From: Haloterrigena sp. KLK7
GTDB lineage: Archaea > Halobacteriota > Halobacteria > Halobacteriales > Natrialbaceae
Assembly (NCBI RefSeq): GCF_037914945.1
Contig: NZ_CP149787.1
Location: 868,001 to 932,000 of the forward strand
DNA: 64,000 bases
Direction: 5' to 3'
The notes under the pieces are model-generated. The model ran no database searches. It was not told where the DNA came from and saw only the letters and a list, made by a program, of their open reading frames with translations. The translations under genes were made by a program, and so were the position numbers. The stretch's first letter is position 1, and the number at the start of each line of letters is the position of its first letter. Positions 45,953 through 54,488 of this stretch are shown here, in pieces.

Positions 45953-45960
45953 TTTTTAAG
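45953..45960. promoter_or_regulatory. Shared symmetric TATA box for divergent pspA and small gene
   Basis: TTTTTAAG / CTTAAAAA is centred about 27 nt from both start codons (45929 on minus, 45984 on plus). One TBP site may therefore drive two leaderless transcripts in opposite directions. Confidence 0.6.
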
Positions 45961-45983
45961 GGCGACGAGCGATACGTACGACT

Positions 45984-46832
45984 ATGGGCATCCTCTCGCG
46001 GACCTCCTACATCATCCGGTCGAAGCTCAACTCGGTGCTCAACCGCGCCGAGGATCCGACGGAGACGCTCGACTACTCCTACGAGCAGATGCGCGACCAG
46101 CTCCAGCAGGTCAAACGGGGCATCGCGGATCTGACCACGCAGAAGAAGCGCCTCGAGATGCAGAAGCGGCGCCTCGAGGAGAACGTCGAGAAACACAACG
46201 ATCAGGCCCGCACCGCGGTCCAACAGGACCGCGAGGACCTGGCGCGACGCGCCCTCGAGAAGAAGAAGACGAAGATGAACCAGATCGAGGACCTCGAGCG
46301 CCAGATCTCGAACCTGCAGAACCAGCAGGACAAGCTGATCGACCAGAAGAACGAGCTCCAGAACCGCATCGAGCAGTTCCGCACCAAGAAGGAAACGATG
46401 AAGGCCCGCCACGAGGCCGCGAAGGCGAGTTCGACGGTGTCGGAAGCGATGACGGCCACCGGCGAGGAGTTCGAGGACGTCGGCCGCGCAATCGAGCGCG
46501 CCGAGGAGCAGACCGAGGACATGGAGGCACGCGCCGCCGCGATGGACGAACTCCACGAGTCCGGCGCGTTCGAGGACGTCCTCTCGGACAAGGACAACAT
46601 CGACCGCGAACTCGAGCAGTTAGAGACCGACAGCGGCGTCGAGGCCGAGCTCGAGACGCTGAAATCCGAGATGGGCGAGGGAGAACGGGAATCCGCCGCC
46701 GAACCGGCCGGCGACGTCGACGAGGAAGAACTCGAGGACGTGGAGTCCGAGGTCGAGGACATGGAAGCCGAGGTCGACGACAGCGAAGTCGAGGCCGAGC
46801 TCGCGGAGCTCCAGGACGAGGAGAACGCCTGA
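45984..46832 (+). CDS. pspA: PspA/IM30 (ESCRT-III-like) family membrane-stress protein
   Basis: 282 aa. Begins with the amphipathic helix MGILSRTSYIIRSKLN, then DYSYEQMRDQLQQVKRGIADLTTQKKRL-type long coiled coils (about 30-200), and ends with a Glu/Asp-rich tail. PspA proteins coat and repair membranes and respond to membrane stress. In haloarchaea they are strongly induced under stress. It stands alone apart from its divergent partner. Confidence 0.92.
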   Translation: MGILSRTSYIIRSKLNSVLNRAEDPTETLDYSYEQMRDQLQQVKRGIADLTTQKKRLEMQKRRLEENVEKHNDQARTAVQQDREDLARRALEKKKTKMNQIEDLERQISNLQNQQDKLIDQKNELQNRIEQFRTKKETMKARHEAAKASSTVSEAMTATGEEFEDVGRAIERAEEQTEDMEARAAAMDELHESGAFEDVLSDKDNIDRELEQLETDSGVEAELETLKSEMGEGERESAAEPAGDVDEEELEDVESEVEDMEAEVDDSEVEAELAELQDEENA

Positions 46833-46958
46833 ATCCGCCGACGGAGGTCTACCGATAGCGACGCGGGCGGCGACCGGTCCGTATCGGATCCCGCGCGATC
46901 GTTTTCTCGCAGTGGGTCGTGGGGTAACGACTACCACAGTTGACGTTGAACCCCGAGT

Positions 46959-47318
46959 ATGGCCACGGATACGGACACGGATACGGACGCGTTCGACGAG
47001 ATCTCGCTGACCAATCAGGTCGTGCTGCTCGGCGTCGCCGAACTCGATCGGCGCGGCGAGACGCCCGTTCAGACTCACGACCTGCGACGCGTCTGCGAGA
47101 CCCAACTCGAGGGCGTCGACGTGGGCGTCGTCGGGACGCTCACCGAGGCGGACGTGATGCGATCGCTCTACCGACTCGAGGACGAGGGGTTCGTCGAGGA
47201 GATCGACACCGAGCGGACGTCGCCGACCGGAAAGGGGCGTCCCGCGTACGCGCTCGATATCGCTCCCGAACTCGTTACCGAGGGCGTCGCCGACGAACTC
47301 CTCGAGTCCACCGACTGA
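46959..47318 (+). CDS. Winged-helix transcription regulator-like protein
   Basis: 119 aa. An N-terminal acidic repeat (DTDTDTD) is followed by a wHTH domain: NQVVLLGVAELDRRGETPVQTHDLRRVCE, then VVGTLTEADVMRSLYRLEDEGFVEE (recognition helix plus wing), and SPTGKGRPAYALD, an extended wing as in PadR/MarR types. Target unknown. It follows pspA by 126 bp and converges on the lipoprotein gene. Confidence 0.75.
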   Translation: MATDTDTDTDAFDEISLTNQVVLLGVAELDRRGETPVQTHDLRRVCETQLEGVDVGVVGTLTEADVMRSLYRLEDEGFVEEIDTERTSPTGKGRPAYALDIAPELVTEGVADELLESTD

Positions 47319-47355
47319 GAGGAGTCAGCACGTCGGGTCGGCGGCCGAAGAGGCG

Positions 47356-47865
47356 TTAGGACGGCGTCCCCAACACCGCGATGTCGTAGTTGGCGACGTC
47401 CGACGGCGCCTCGAGGACGACCACCTGGAACTCCCAGGTCTCGCCGCCATCGAGGTCGCCCGTCGTGGCCAGATACCGACCGATCACGTTGCCGGCGTCG
47501 TTGTAGATCCGGGTTCGCACTTCGACGATCTGGATCCGATCGCTGCCCGTGTTCTCGACGGTTCCCTGCACGGTCGAGCCGAGATAGCCCCCCTCGACGA
47601 CGAACTGGTGGTCGGTCAGCGAGAGGGGATCCAACGGCGTCACGGACTGAGACGGTTGCTGGTTTGCGAGCGCGGCCGCCGTAGACATCTCCGACGTCGT
47701 CCGGTTAGAGACGTTACTGGCGTTTATCTCGACGCCGTTGCCGTCCTCGTAGGAGGGTTCGCCGCTGAGGCCCCCGCTGCCGGTACAACCGGCGACCGCG
47801 GCCGAGACGCCGGCACCGACCGCTGTGAGAAGTCGGCGTCGGCTCGTCGACTCCGATCGGGTCAT
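47356..47865 (-). CDS. FxLYD-type lipoprotein
   Basis: 169 aa. RRRLLTAVGAGVSAAVAGC is a Tat signal ending in a lipobox (AGC), so a lipid-anchored protein is expected. The C-terminal 110 residues are an FxLYD-like beta domain: VQGTVENTGSDRIQIVEVRTRIYNDAGNVIG and GGETWEFQV. Binding partner unknown. Start at 47865; the longer frame to 48078 has an unlike leader. Confidence 0.8.
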   Translation of the reverse strand: MTRSESTSRRRLLTAVGAGVSAAVAGCTGSGGLSGEPSYEDGNGVEINASNVSNRTTSEMSTAAALANQQPSQSVTPLDPLSLTDHQFVVEGGYLGSTVQGTVENTGSDRIQIVEVRTRIYNDAGNVIGRYLATTGDLDGGETWEFQVVVLEAPSDVANYDIAVLGTPS

Positions 47866-48116
47866 CGCCGTCGCACCCCCCTCCACGAGTGGGTTCCGTG
47901 ACCGAGCATGTATCGGACCGACACTGTCGACGCATTTCAGTGTAGGCCCTGAAGGGGCAATTCTCGAGTCTACCTTCTCGCGTTCGGCCGACGTGTCGGC
48001 GGCGAGGACGATCCGGTATCGACGCTTGCGCTCACACGGTTCCCGTTGCGGTCCGGTCGCGGTGCCGGCGGTGTGCAACGCAGGCTCTTATTGTCGGGTG
48101 TGTGGAACGTGGCGCC

Positions 48117-49166
48117 ATGAGTCCCTCCGAGAGCGATGAGACGCTCGAGTCCTTCGGAGCCGACGTCGGGAAACGGGAAGGGACGGTGACGCGGGTTCAG
48201 GAGTGGTTCCTGATCCAGGGAGGTCGTCTCGCCGTCGCTGCGGTCCTCGCACTCGTCGTCCTCGTCTCGCTCGTCGCGGCGTACGAACTCGAGGTCGTCG
48301 CGTTCGCCAATCCGAACTCCGTGACGCGCGTGGCCAGCGGGATGATCGCCGGCACGTTCTCACTGGTGACGCTGGTCGTCTCGGTCAACCAGCTCATCCT
48401 CTCCCAGGAGTTCTCCGCGGCGAGCAAGGCCCGCGACCGGCTCGACGGAGTCATGGAGTTCCGGCAGGACGTCGCCGAGGAGGCCAGCGTTCCCGCGAGT
48501 CCGGCCGCGCCCACGAGGGTGCTCGAACTGGTCATCGAAGCGATCCGCCACGACGCCGTCGAACTCGCCGACGCCGTCGCGGACCACGACGACGAGGTCC
48601 GCGACGTCGTCGTTCGGTACACGAACAGCATCGAGCAGCGGGCCGATCGAATCGACGAGACGCTCGAGGAGACGAGCTTCGGCACGTTCACGGCCGTCTC
48701 GGCGGCGATCAACTACGACGAGGCCTGGCAGCTGTACGTCGCGACCCACCTCCGCGGCGAGTACGCCGACTCGCTGTCGTCGGACGCGACCGAGCGACTC
48801 GACGAACTGATCGGCTCCCTGAAGCTGTTCAACGTCGCCCGGGAGCACCTCAAGACGACCTACCTGCAGCGGGAGCTCACCCGGTTCTCGCAGCTGACGA
48901 TCTACTGCGGCGTGCCGTCGATCCTGTCGGCGGTCGCCATCGGGCTCCTGTACGCCGACTTCACCGGGCCGAACGTCAACCTCGCCGCGATGCCCTACGC
49001 CGTGATCGTCCTGATCCTCATCGGGCTCTCACCGCTGTTTCTCCTCGTCTCGTACATCCTCCGCACCGCGACCGTCACGCGACGGACCGCGTCTATCGGA
49101 CCGATGATTCCTCAGAAGGATCCCGATGAGGGGCCGTTCGACGTGTCCTACGGCGAGGATTCCTAA
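48117..49166 (+). CDS. Four-helix membrane protein, paralogue family member 1
   Basis: 349 aa. Two helices near residues 35-90, a long soluble middle part (about 95-255), and two helices near 260-312. Shared with three neighbours are N(Q/S)LxLSQE at the end of helix 2, FGTF..........NY.(E/S).W, and AREHxKTxYxQxEL just before helix 3. After helix 4 comes YILRxATV. It is the most diverged member (LKTTYLQRELTRF; ends without the FILRE(T/D) motif). Its stop codon directly abuts the stop of member 2. The 2+2 layout recalls bestrophin-like (DUF4239) proteins, but I see no clear match. Tail-to-tail with member 2. Confidence 0.8.
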   Translation: MSPSESDETLESFGADVGKREGTVTRVQEWFLIQGGRLAVAAVLALVVLVSLVAAYELEVVAFANPNSVTRVASGMIAGTFSLVTLVVSVNQLILSQEFSAASKARDRLDGVMEFRQDVAEEASVPASPAAPTRVLELVIEAIRHDAVELADAVADHDDEVRDVVVRYTNSIEQRADRIDETLEETSFGTFTAVSAAINYDEAWQLYVATHLRGEYADSLSSDATERLDELIGSLKLFNVAREHLKTTYLQRELTRFSQLTIYCGVPSILSAVAIGLLYADFTGPNVNLAAMPYAVIVLILIGLSPLFLLVSYILRTATVTRRTASIGPMIPQKDPDEGPFDVSYGEDS

Positions 49167-50219
49167 CTATTCCCAACCGACGTCCTCGCCGCGATCGGTC
49201 TCCCGAAGGATGAACGGGCCGATCGCGAGCGTCCACTTCGCGACGGTGACGACCCGCAGGATGTACGACAGGAAGATCGCGAAGGGCGCCACGCCGACGG
49301 CGAAGGCGAGGCCGACGAACAACAGTCCCTGATCGAACCCCGCGACGATCCCGGCCACGTCACCCACCTCGAAGACGAGGATCATGTACGCCGAGACCGC
49401 CAGCGCCGGTAGGGCGAGGTACGCCAGCGACCGCGAGAGGGTGATGATCTCCCACCGGAAGTACAGCGTCTTGAAGTGTTCCCGGGCGGGGCCGAAGAAG
49501 CCGAGCACCTCGAGCAACTCCTCGAGTTGCTCGTCGATAGCGTCGGGAAGCGCCTCCTCGTGGCGGTTCCGTACCCGGTTGCCGGTGTAGATCTTCCAGG
49601 AGTAGTTGTACTCGAGGGCGGCCTTGACGACCTCGAACCGACCGAACTGTTTGCCCTCGAGGTTGTCGGCGACCCGTTCGGCGTCGGCGGCGATCCCCTC
49701 GGCGTACTCGCGGACGTCCTCGCGAACCGCCTCGTCGAGATCGGGGTCGGACTCGAGCGCGTCGATGAGTTCGTCGGCCCGGTCGCCGGTCGCTTCGACG
49801 AGTCCGCGGAGGAAGGCGGAGGGCTCGGGGGGGCTGGTAGTCCGGTCGACGGCGTCTTCGGTATCCCGGCGGAACTCCATCGCACCGGCCATTCGCTCGC
49901 GCTGATCGGCGACGGGGCCGAGTTCCTCGGCGAGGACGAACTGGTTGAACGTCAACACGAGCGTGACGCCCATGATAATCCCGATGATGGTCGGAGTGAA
50001 CGTCGAGGCGATCGGCGCGGGATCGAACAGCTTCGAGATGGAGCCGGGGCCGAACGTGCCGAGAACGACGAGGATGGTGTAGGAAACGGCGAGCATCACG
50101 CCGGCGACGAGAACGCGATTCCCCTCGACCAGAAACCACAGCATCGGTCGACCGCCGCGAACGCGGTCGACCATCGTGTTCGACGTCTCCTCGCTCGCGC
50201 TCTCGGCGGACTCGCTCAT
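49167..50219 (-). CDS. Four-helix membrane protein, paralogue family member 2
   Basis: 350 aa, same family: FNQFVLAEELGPVADQRERM after helix 2, KQFGRFEVVKAALEYNYSWKIY in the middle, PAREHFKTLYFRWEIITLSR before helix 3, and YILRVVTVAKWTLAIGPFILRET at the end. Unlike the others it lies on the minus strand, starting 147 bp from member 3 (divergent). The conserved FILRET end of members 2-4 suggests a shared binding surface near the membrane. Function unknown. Confidence 0.85.
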   Translation of the reverse strand: MSESAESASEETSNTMVDRVRGGRPMLWFLVEGNRVLVAGVMLAVSYTILVVLGTFGPGSISKLFDPAPIASTFTPTIIGIIMGVTLVLTFNQFVLAEELGPVADQRERMAGAMEFRRDTEDAVDRTTSPPEPSAFLRGLVEATGDRADELIDALESDPDLDEAVREDVREYAEGIAADAERVADNLEGKQFGRFEVVKAALEYNYSWKIYTGNRVRNRHEEALPDAIDEQLEELLEVLGFFGPAREHFKTLYFRWEIITLSRSLAYLALPALAVSAYMILVFEVGDVAGIVAGFDQGLLFVGLAFAVGVAPFAIFLSYILRVVTVAKWTLAIGPFILRETDRGEDVGWE

Positions 50220-50366
50220 GGAATCGGTCGTACCATGGCCCCGCCTACAAGCCTTTGGCCGTCAACGGTAGTTTCGGTGGTGGGAACGAGCGACAGCCGT
50301 CGACGTCGGGGTTGCTTTCGCCCGGATGACTCTTTTACCCGCCGCCGTGGTCACTTCGGGCAGGCA

Positions 50367-51395
50367 ATGAGCGACTCGGACTCGAGCGGCGTGTTGGGAC
50401 AGCGGGCCGGCGTCGGCGGCCCGCGGTTGTGGGTGTTGCTCCGGCTGAACCGCTGGCTCTTCACGGCGGCCGTGCTGGTGATCGTGTTCGCCGTGCTGGT
50501 CGGCGCCAGTCTGTTCGGGCTCGCACCCCACCGGGTACTCGTCGAAACACACAACGCGACCTTCTGGATCTTCTCGGGGTTCATCGGGGCGATCATCACG
50601 GGGACGTCGATCGTCGTCACGATCAACCAGCTCGTGCTCTCCCAGGAACTCGGCGCGGTCGGCGATCAGCGCGAGCGCATGCAGGACGCGATGGACTTCC
50701 GCAAGGACATCGAGGACTCGCTGGAGTACGAGGACGTGACGCCGCCCGAACCCGCGGCGTTCCTCTACGAGCTCGTCGACGGCGTCGAGGAGGAAGCGCA
50801 GCAACTCGAGGAGACAGTGGCGGACGACCACGGCGACGAGATTCAGGAGAAGGTCTCCGGCTACGTCGACGACGCGGTCGAGAACGCACAGGTCGTCAAG
50901 GACGACCTCGAGGACGCTCAGTTCGGCACGTTCGACGTGATCTGGAACGCGCTGAACTTCAACTACTCGCGGAAGATTTACGACGCGCGCAAGATCCGCG
51001 CGGACCACAGCGACGACCTGTCGGACGAGGCCGACGACGAGCTCGACGAGATGATCCAGATCCTGAAGTTCTTCGGCCCGGCCCGCGAGCACTTCAAGAC
51101 GCTGTACTTCCAGTGGGAGTTGATCAACCTCTCGCGGGCGCTGCTGTACGTCTCGGTCCCCGCGCTCACGGCGATGGGACTGCTGATGATGTATATCGAC
51201 GGTACTGCGCTCCTGGGAACGTTCCTGGGGATCGACAACCTCGTCTGGCTGACCAGCGCGGGGTTCGTGATCGGTATCTCCCCGTTCGTCGTCTTCATCG
51301 TCTACATCCTGCGGATCGCCACCGTCGCGAAGCGAACCCTCGCGATGGGACCGTTCATCCTGCGGGAGACCAAGCGGGACGAGGATCTGGGCTGA
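50367..51395 (+). CDS. Four-helix membrane protein, paralogue family member 3
   Basis: 342 aa. Same layout and motifs: INQLVLSQELGAVGDQRERM, QFGTFDVIWNALNFNYSRKIY, PAREHFKTLYFQWELINLSR and YILRIATVAKRTLAMGPFILRET. Closest to member 4. Start ATG at 50367; the 147-bp gap to member 2 holds divergent promoters (CTCTTTTAC at about 50330). No known domain recognised. Confidence 0.85.
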   Translation: MSDSDSSGVLGQRAGVGGPRLWVLLRLNRWLFTAAVLVIVFAVLVGASLFGLAPHRVLVETHNATFWIFSGFIGAIITGTSIVVTINQLVLSQELGAVGDQRERMQDAMDFRKDIEDSLEYEDVTPPEPAAFLYELVDGVEEEAQQLEETVADDHGDEIQEKVSGYVDDAVENAQVVKDDLEDAQFGTFDVIWNALNFNYSRKIYDARKIRADHSDDLSDEADDELDEMIQILKFFGPAREHFKTLYFQWELINLSRALLYVSVPALTAMGLLMMYIDGTALLGTFLGIDNLVWLTSAGFVIGISPFVVFIVYILRIATVAKRTLAMGPFILRETKRDEDLG

Positions 51396-51463
51396 GTCGC
51401 GTCGCCGACTGCGATCCTGCCGTAGCTATTTCCCGCCCATCGTGGTACTCTCGCGCTCGAGCG

Positions 51464-52501
51464 ATGAGCGACGACGGCTCCCAGCCCAGCGACACGATGG
51501 CCGAGCGCAGCGAGTCTCCGACGCTGAAGCATACCCTCCTGTTGAACGCGAACCGGTGGTTGATCACCGCGGGACTCATGCTGTTCGTCTTCGTCGGACT
51601 GCTCGTCGCCGCCCGGCTCAGCCCCGTCTCGCTCCAGGCGGTCGTCGGCGCGCGGGACCCGATCGAGACCCTCTTTCAGGCCCTCGTGACCGCGCTGATC
51701 ACCGGCGTCACGCTCGTCATCACCATCAACTCGCTGGTGCTCTCGCAGGAGCTCGGCGCCGTCGAGGATCAGCGCGAGCGGTTCTCCGGGGCGATGGATT
51801 TCAGGGAAGACGTCGAGTCGTCGATCGACGCGCCGATCAGTCCGCCGGAACCGTCGTCGTTCTTTCAGGCGATCATCGCGGCCTCCGAGGACCGGGCGAC
51901 CGACTTCCGCGAGGCCGTCTCGGAGAGCCAGGACGAGGAACTCAGAGAGCGCGTCGACGACTTCGTCGACAACGTCACGACCCACGCCGACTCGATCCGC
52001 GAGGACCTCGAGGACGCGGACTTCGGGACGTACGAGGTGATCAAGGCGGCGTTGGACTACAACTACTCCTGGAAGATCTTCCGGCTCCGCCGGATCCGAA
52101 ACGTCCACGCGGACTCGTTCACCGACGAGGCCCACGACGCCTACGACGACTTGCTCGAGTCGCTGAAACTGTTCGGCCTCGCCCGCGAGCACTTCAAGAC
52201 GCTGTACTTCCAGTGGGAACTGATCAACCTCTCGCGAGCGATGATGTACGCCGCCGTTCCCGCGCTGGTGGTCACGATCTCGATGATCCTCTTTTTCGAT
52301 CCGAGCGCCGTGAGGGGGGCCGCCCTCGGTATCGACGCCGTCGTCTGGGCCGTCGCGGCGGCCGCGACCGTCGCCGTCGCCCCGTTCCTCCTGCTGATCG
52401 CGTTCATCCTGCGGATCGCGACGATAGCCAAGCGAACGCTGGCGATCGGCCCATTCATCCTGCGGGACTCGAGTCGCGGCGAGGAGATCGACTGGGAGTG
52501 A
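51464..52501 (+). CDS. Four-helix membrane protein, paralogue family member 4
   Basis: 345 aa, the same family: INSLVLSQELGAVEDQRERF, DFGTYEVIKAALDYNYSWKIF, AREHFKTLYFQWELINLSR and FILRIATIAKRTLAIGPFILRDS. It follows member 3 with a 68-bp gap and its own likely promoter, so both are probably expressed but not necessarily together. Function unknown. Confidence 0.85.
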   Translation: MSDDGSQPSDTMAERSESPTLKHTLLLNANRWLITAGLMLFVFVGLLVAARLSPVSLQAVVGARDPIETLFQALVTALITGVTLVITINSLVLSQELGAVEDQRERFSGAMDFREDVESSIDAPISPPEPSSFFQAIIAASEDRATDFREAVSESQDEELRERVDDFVDNVTTHADSIREDLEDADFGTYEVIKAALDYNYSWKIFRLRRIRNVHADSFTDEAHDAYDDLLESLKLFGLAREHFKTLYFQWELINLSRAMMYAAVPALVVTISMILFFDPSAVRGAALGIDAVVWAVAAAATVAVAPFLLLIAFILRIATIAKRTLAIGPFILRDSSRGEEIDWE

Positions 52502-52570
52502 GGTCCCACTCCTGGCGACGGTTACGCTTCGCGCTGTGGCTTCTTACGTTTCGCCGACCAAGTGACACCC

Positions 52571-52855
52571 ATGGCGAGCACCGCCTCGGATACCGTTCGC
52601 GTCTGGCTGGTCGAACGGACCTATTCCGACGACGAACAGAACCTGATCATCCTCACCTACGCGACGACCGACGGCGAGCGATACTTCCGGAAGGAGCGCG
52701 CGCTCACCTCGTTCACGGACGTTCGAGACACGACCGCGGCCGTCGACGTCGATTCGGACAATCTGGGCGCAGTCGACGATCCCGACCTGCGAGAACAGTA
52801 CGCCGCCGAAGCCCAGCGGATGGCCGAGGTTCACGACCCCAGCGACGTCATCTGA
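52571..52855 (+). CDS. Small uncharacterised acidic protein
   Basis: 94 aa starting MASTASDTVRVWLVERTYSDD. A beta-rich first half (LIILTYATTDGERYFRKERAL) and an acidic helical end (DDPDLREQYAAEAQRMAEV). A GTG three codons earlier is possible. No family recognised; probably a real haloarchaeal gene given its even composition. Converges on the cupin gene. Confidence 0.65.
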   Translation: MASTASDTVRVWLVERTYSDDEQNLIILTYATTDGERYFRKERALTSFTDVRDTTAAVDVDSDNLGAVDDPDLREQYAAEAQRMAEVHDPSDVI

Positions 52856-52894
52856 CGGCGGTTCGACCGCAATCTCGACTGCGATTCGAGGCCG

Positions 52895-53239
52895 CTAGAG
52901 CGGCGCGCCGACCAGGACCAGCTTCACGCGCTCGTCGCTGCGGTTGAAGATCTGGCGGGTCTCCTCGGGATCGAGCCGGATCAGGTCGTCTTCCTCGAGC
53001 GTGACCGTCTCGTCCCGGTCGGTCAGTTCGACGTCGACGGTACCGCTGACGACGTAGTAGATCTCCTCCTGTCCGCTGTCGCTCTCGTCGTGTTCCATGC
53101 CCTTGCCGTCGGGCTCGAGCTCGAGGATCGAGAAGCCGGCCTCGTCGGCGTCGACCTCGTCCTTGAGGAACCACATACCGCCCCACTCCTCGTCGATGAC
53201 TGACTCCGGATCGGTCTTGCTGGCAGTGTCGTAGCCCAT
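52895..53239 (-). CDS. Single-domain cupin protein
   Basis: 114 aa. Cupin motif 1 is present in modified form (EHDESDSGQEEIYYVVSGTVDVEL) and motif 2 as LEEDDLIRLDPEETRQI followed by LVLVGAP. Metal-binding His of motif 1 is seen (H50 region); the motif 2 His is replaced, so metal binding may be altered. Small cupins of this kind are found widely in haloarchaea without a known reaction. Start at 53239 (MGYDTASKTD). Confidence 0.8.
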   Translation of the reverse strand: MGYDTASKTDPESVIDEEWGGMWFLKDEVDADEAGFSILELEPDGKGMEHDESDSGQEEIYYVVSGTVDVELTDRDETVTLEEDDLIRLDPEETRQIFNRSDERVKLVLVGAPL

Positions 53240-53388
53240 GCGTGGTCGTTCACGCGAGAAGCGTAAATCGATGAGGGAACCGGCACGGGAGTGGGGTGGC
53301 TCGCTGCGATTCGCGTTCGTGGTTCCCGTTCCGTTCGCGCTCGAAGACGCTCGGGGTCGGTTTTCGCTCGAGACAGTCGATCCGGTAT

Positions 53389-53603
53389 GCGGTGGCGCGC
53401 GCTGTCGACCGTCCGAGCGGCGCGAGGTGCGAACGGAGTGAGCACCTCGGAAAGCGAACGTGAACGGAGTGAACCGTGAGCGACAGCGAGGACGGGCGTC
53501 GAACTCGTGCGAGGGACGAGTGAGCGAGCCTGCGAGGGACGAGTGAGCGAGCCTGCGAGCGAACGAATCGGTCGGGGAGGGTGTGGAAATCCCTGTTGCC
53601 ACG
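53389..53603 (+). repeat. Dispersed intergenic repeat, copy A
   Basis: Begins GCGGTGGCGCGCGCTGTC and ends AATCGGTCGGGGAGGGTGTG followed by AAATCCCTGTTGCC. It includes a 23-bp direct duplication (TGCGAGGGACGAGTGAGCGA...) and several GAACGGAGTGA words. Both end modules recur at 57625-57935 in the same order and at 53683-53806 inverted. Confidence 0.7.
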
Positions 53604-53682
53604 CGAGCAGCGCACTTCCGTTCATTTGGGTTTTTGAATGGGCTTGTGGGAGAGATAGTGGTGAAAACAACGTCCTGCTATC

Positions 53683-53806
53683 GTGGCAACGGGGAATCGC
53701 CACGGCCTCCCCAGCCGATTCGCTCCCTCCGGTCACTCATCCCTCGCACGGTATTATCGATCGGCCCTCACTGCGTTCGGACACGATCGACAGCGCGCGC
53801 CATCGC
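53683..53806 (-). repeat. Dispersed intergenic repeat, copy B (inverted)
   Basis: Read on the minus strand it has the same two ends: GCGATGGCGCGCGCTGTC at one side and GAATCGGCTGGGGAGGCCGT with GGCGATTCCCCGTTGCCACG at the other. It is shorter than A and C, lacking much of the middle. Opposite orientation to copy A, 80 bp away. Confidence 0.7.
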
Positions 53807-53919
53807 AACGGCGATCGGAGCATCTCGAGCGAGAGATAGACTGCTTGCACCGCGCGACACGTAGCGATAATTCGACGACGGTTAGGGGCCCGAGGACTAA
53901 TTTCGCCCGTGAGTGCCGA

Positions 53920-54399
53920 GTGATCCTCGTCGTCTGTGGGCCGCCGGGCGCCGGTAAGACCACCATCGCGACGGCAGTCCGTAACCGCCTCGAGGCCCGC
54001 GGCGAACCTGTCCCCGTCCTGCTCCACCACTCCGACGACTTCTCGAGTCGCACCTACGAGCAGTTGTTCGAGCGAGCCCGCGACGACCCCGTCGAGACGC
54101 TCACGGTCGTCGACGGGACCTTCTACGAGCGCGAGTGGCAGACGCAGTTTCGGACCCTCGGCTTCCGCGAGGCGATCCGCTTCGTTTTCGTCACCGCGAG
54201 CCTCGAGACCTGCCTCGAGCGGAATCGAACGCGCGCGGATCCGATCGAGGAGCAGGGCGTCCACGTGATCTACCGGGAGTTCGACGCGCCCGAGGACGCT
54301 CTCGAGCTCGATACCGACGCGGTGGACGTCGAGAGCGCCGTCGACCGGATCGAGCGCGCGCTCGAGGCGTGGAACTGGATCGCAGAGTCGACGACGTGA
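53920..54399 (+). CDS. P-loop kinase (AAA_33 / KTI12-PSTK-like)
   Basis: 159 aa. Walker A GPPGAGKTT (residues 6-14) directly after the GTG start; LLHHSDDF and VVDGTFYEREW give the DxF/D-type substrate loops; ERNRTRAD the lid. Related to adenylylsulfate, shikimate and seryl-tRNA(Sec) kinases; a tRNA- or small-molecule-kinase function is possible. The upstream extension is repeat DNA, so the GTG at 53920 is the likely start. Confidence 0.8.
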   Translation: MILVVCGPPGAGKTTIATAVRNRLEARGEPVPVLLHHSDDFSSRTYEQLFERARDDPVETLTVVDGTFYEREWQTQFRTLGFREAIRFVFVTASLETCLERNRTRADPIEEQGVHVIYREFDAPEDALELDTDAVDVESAVDRIERALEAWNWIAESTT

Positions 54400-54488
54400 C
54401 CGGCATCGCCGCGCGCGGAGCCGATCGGACTCGAGTCGGCGACTAACCCGGTGAATCGAAATACGCTATACGCAATCGGTGGCGAGCG

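Larger units (their letters stand above)
53240..53919. other. Gene-free region made largely of two inverted dispersed repeats
   Basis: About 680 bp between divergent genes. It holds copy A (53389-53603) and the oppositely oriented copy B (53683-53806) of a palindrome-rich repeat, with about 80 bp of AT-richer DNA between (53604-53682, with GGGTTTTTGAATGGG). Frames across it are Arg/Ser-rich shadows. Confidence 0.6.

Noticed and set aside
53683-53919. N-terminal extension of the P-loop kinase to an ATG at 53683
   Set aside because: The extension is translated repeat DNA (copy B); the GTG at 53920 places the Walker A loop at the usual distance from the start.
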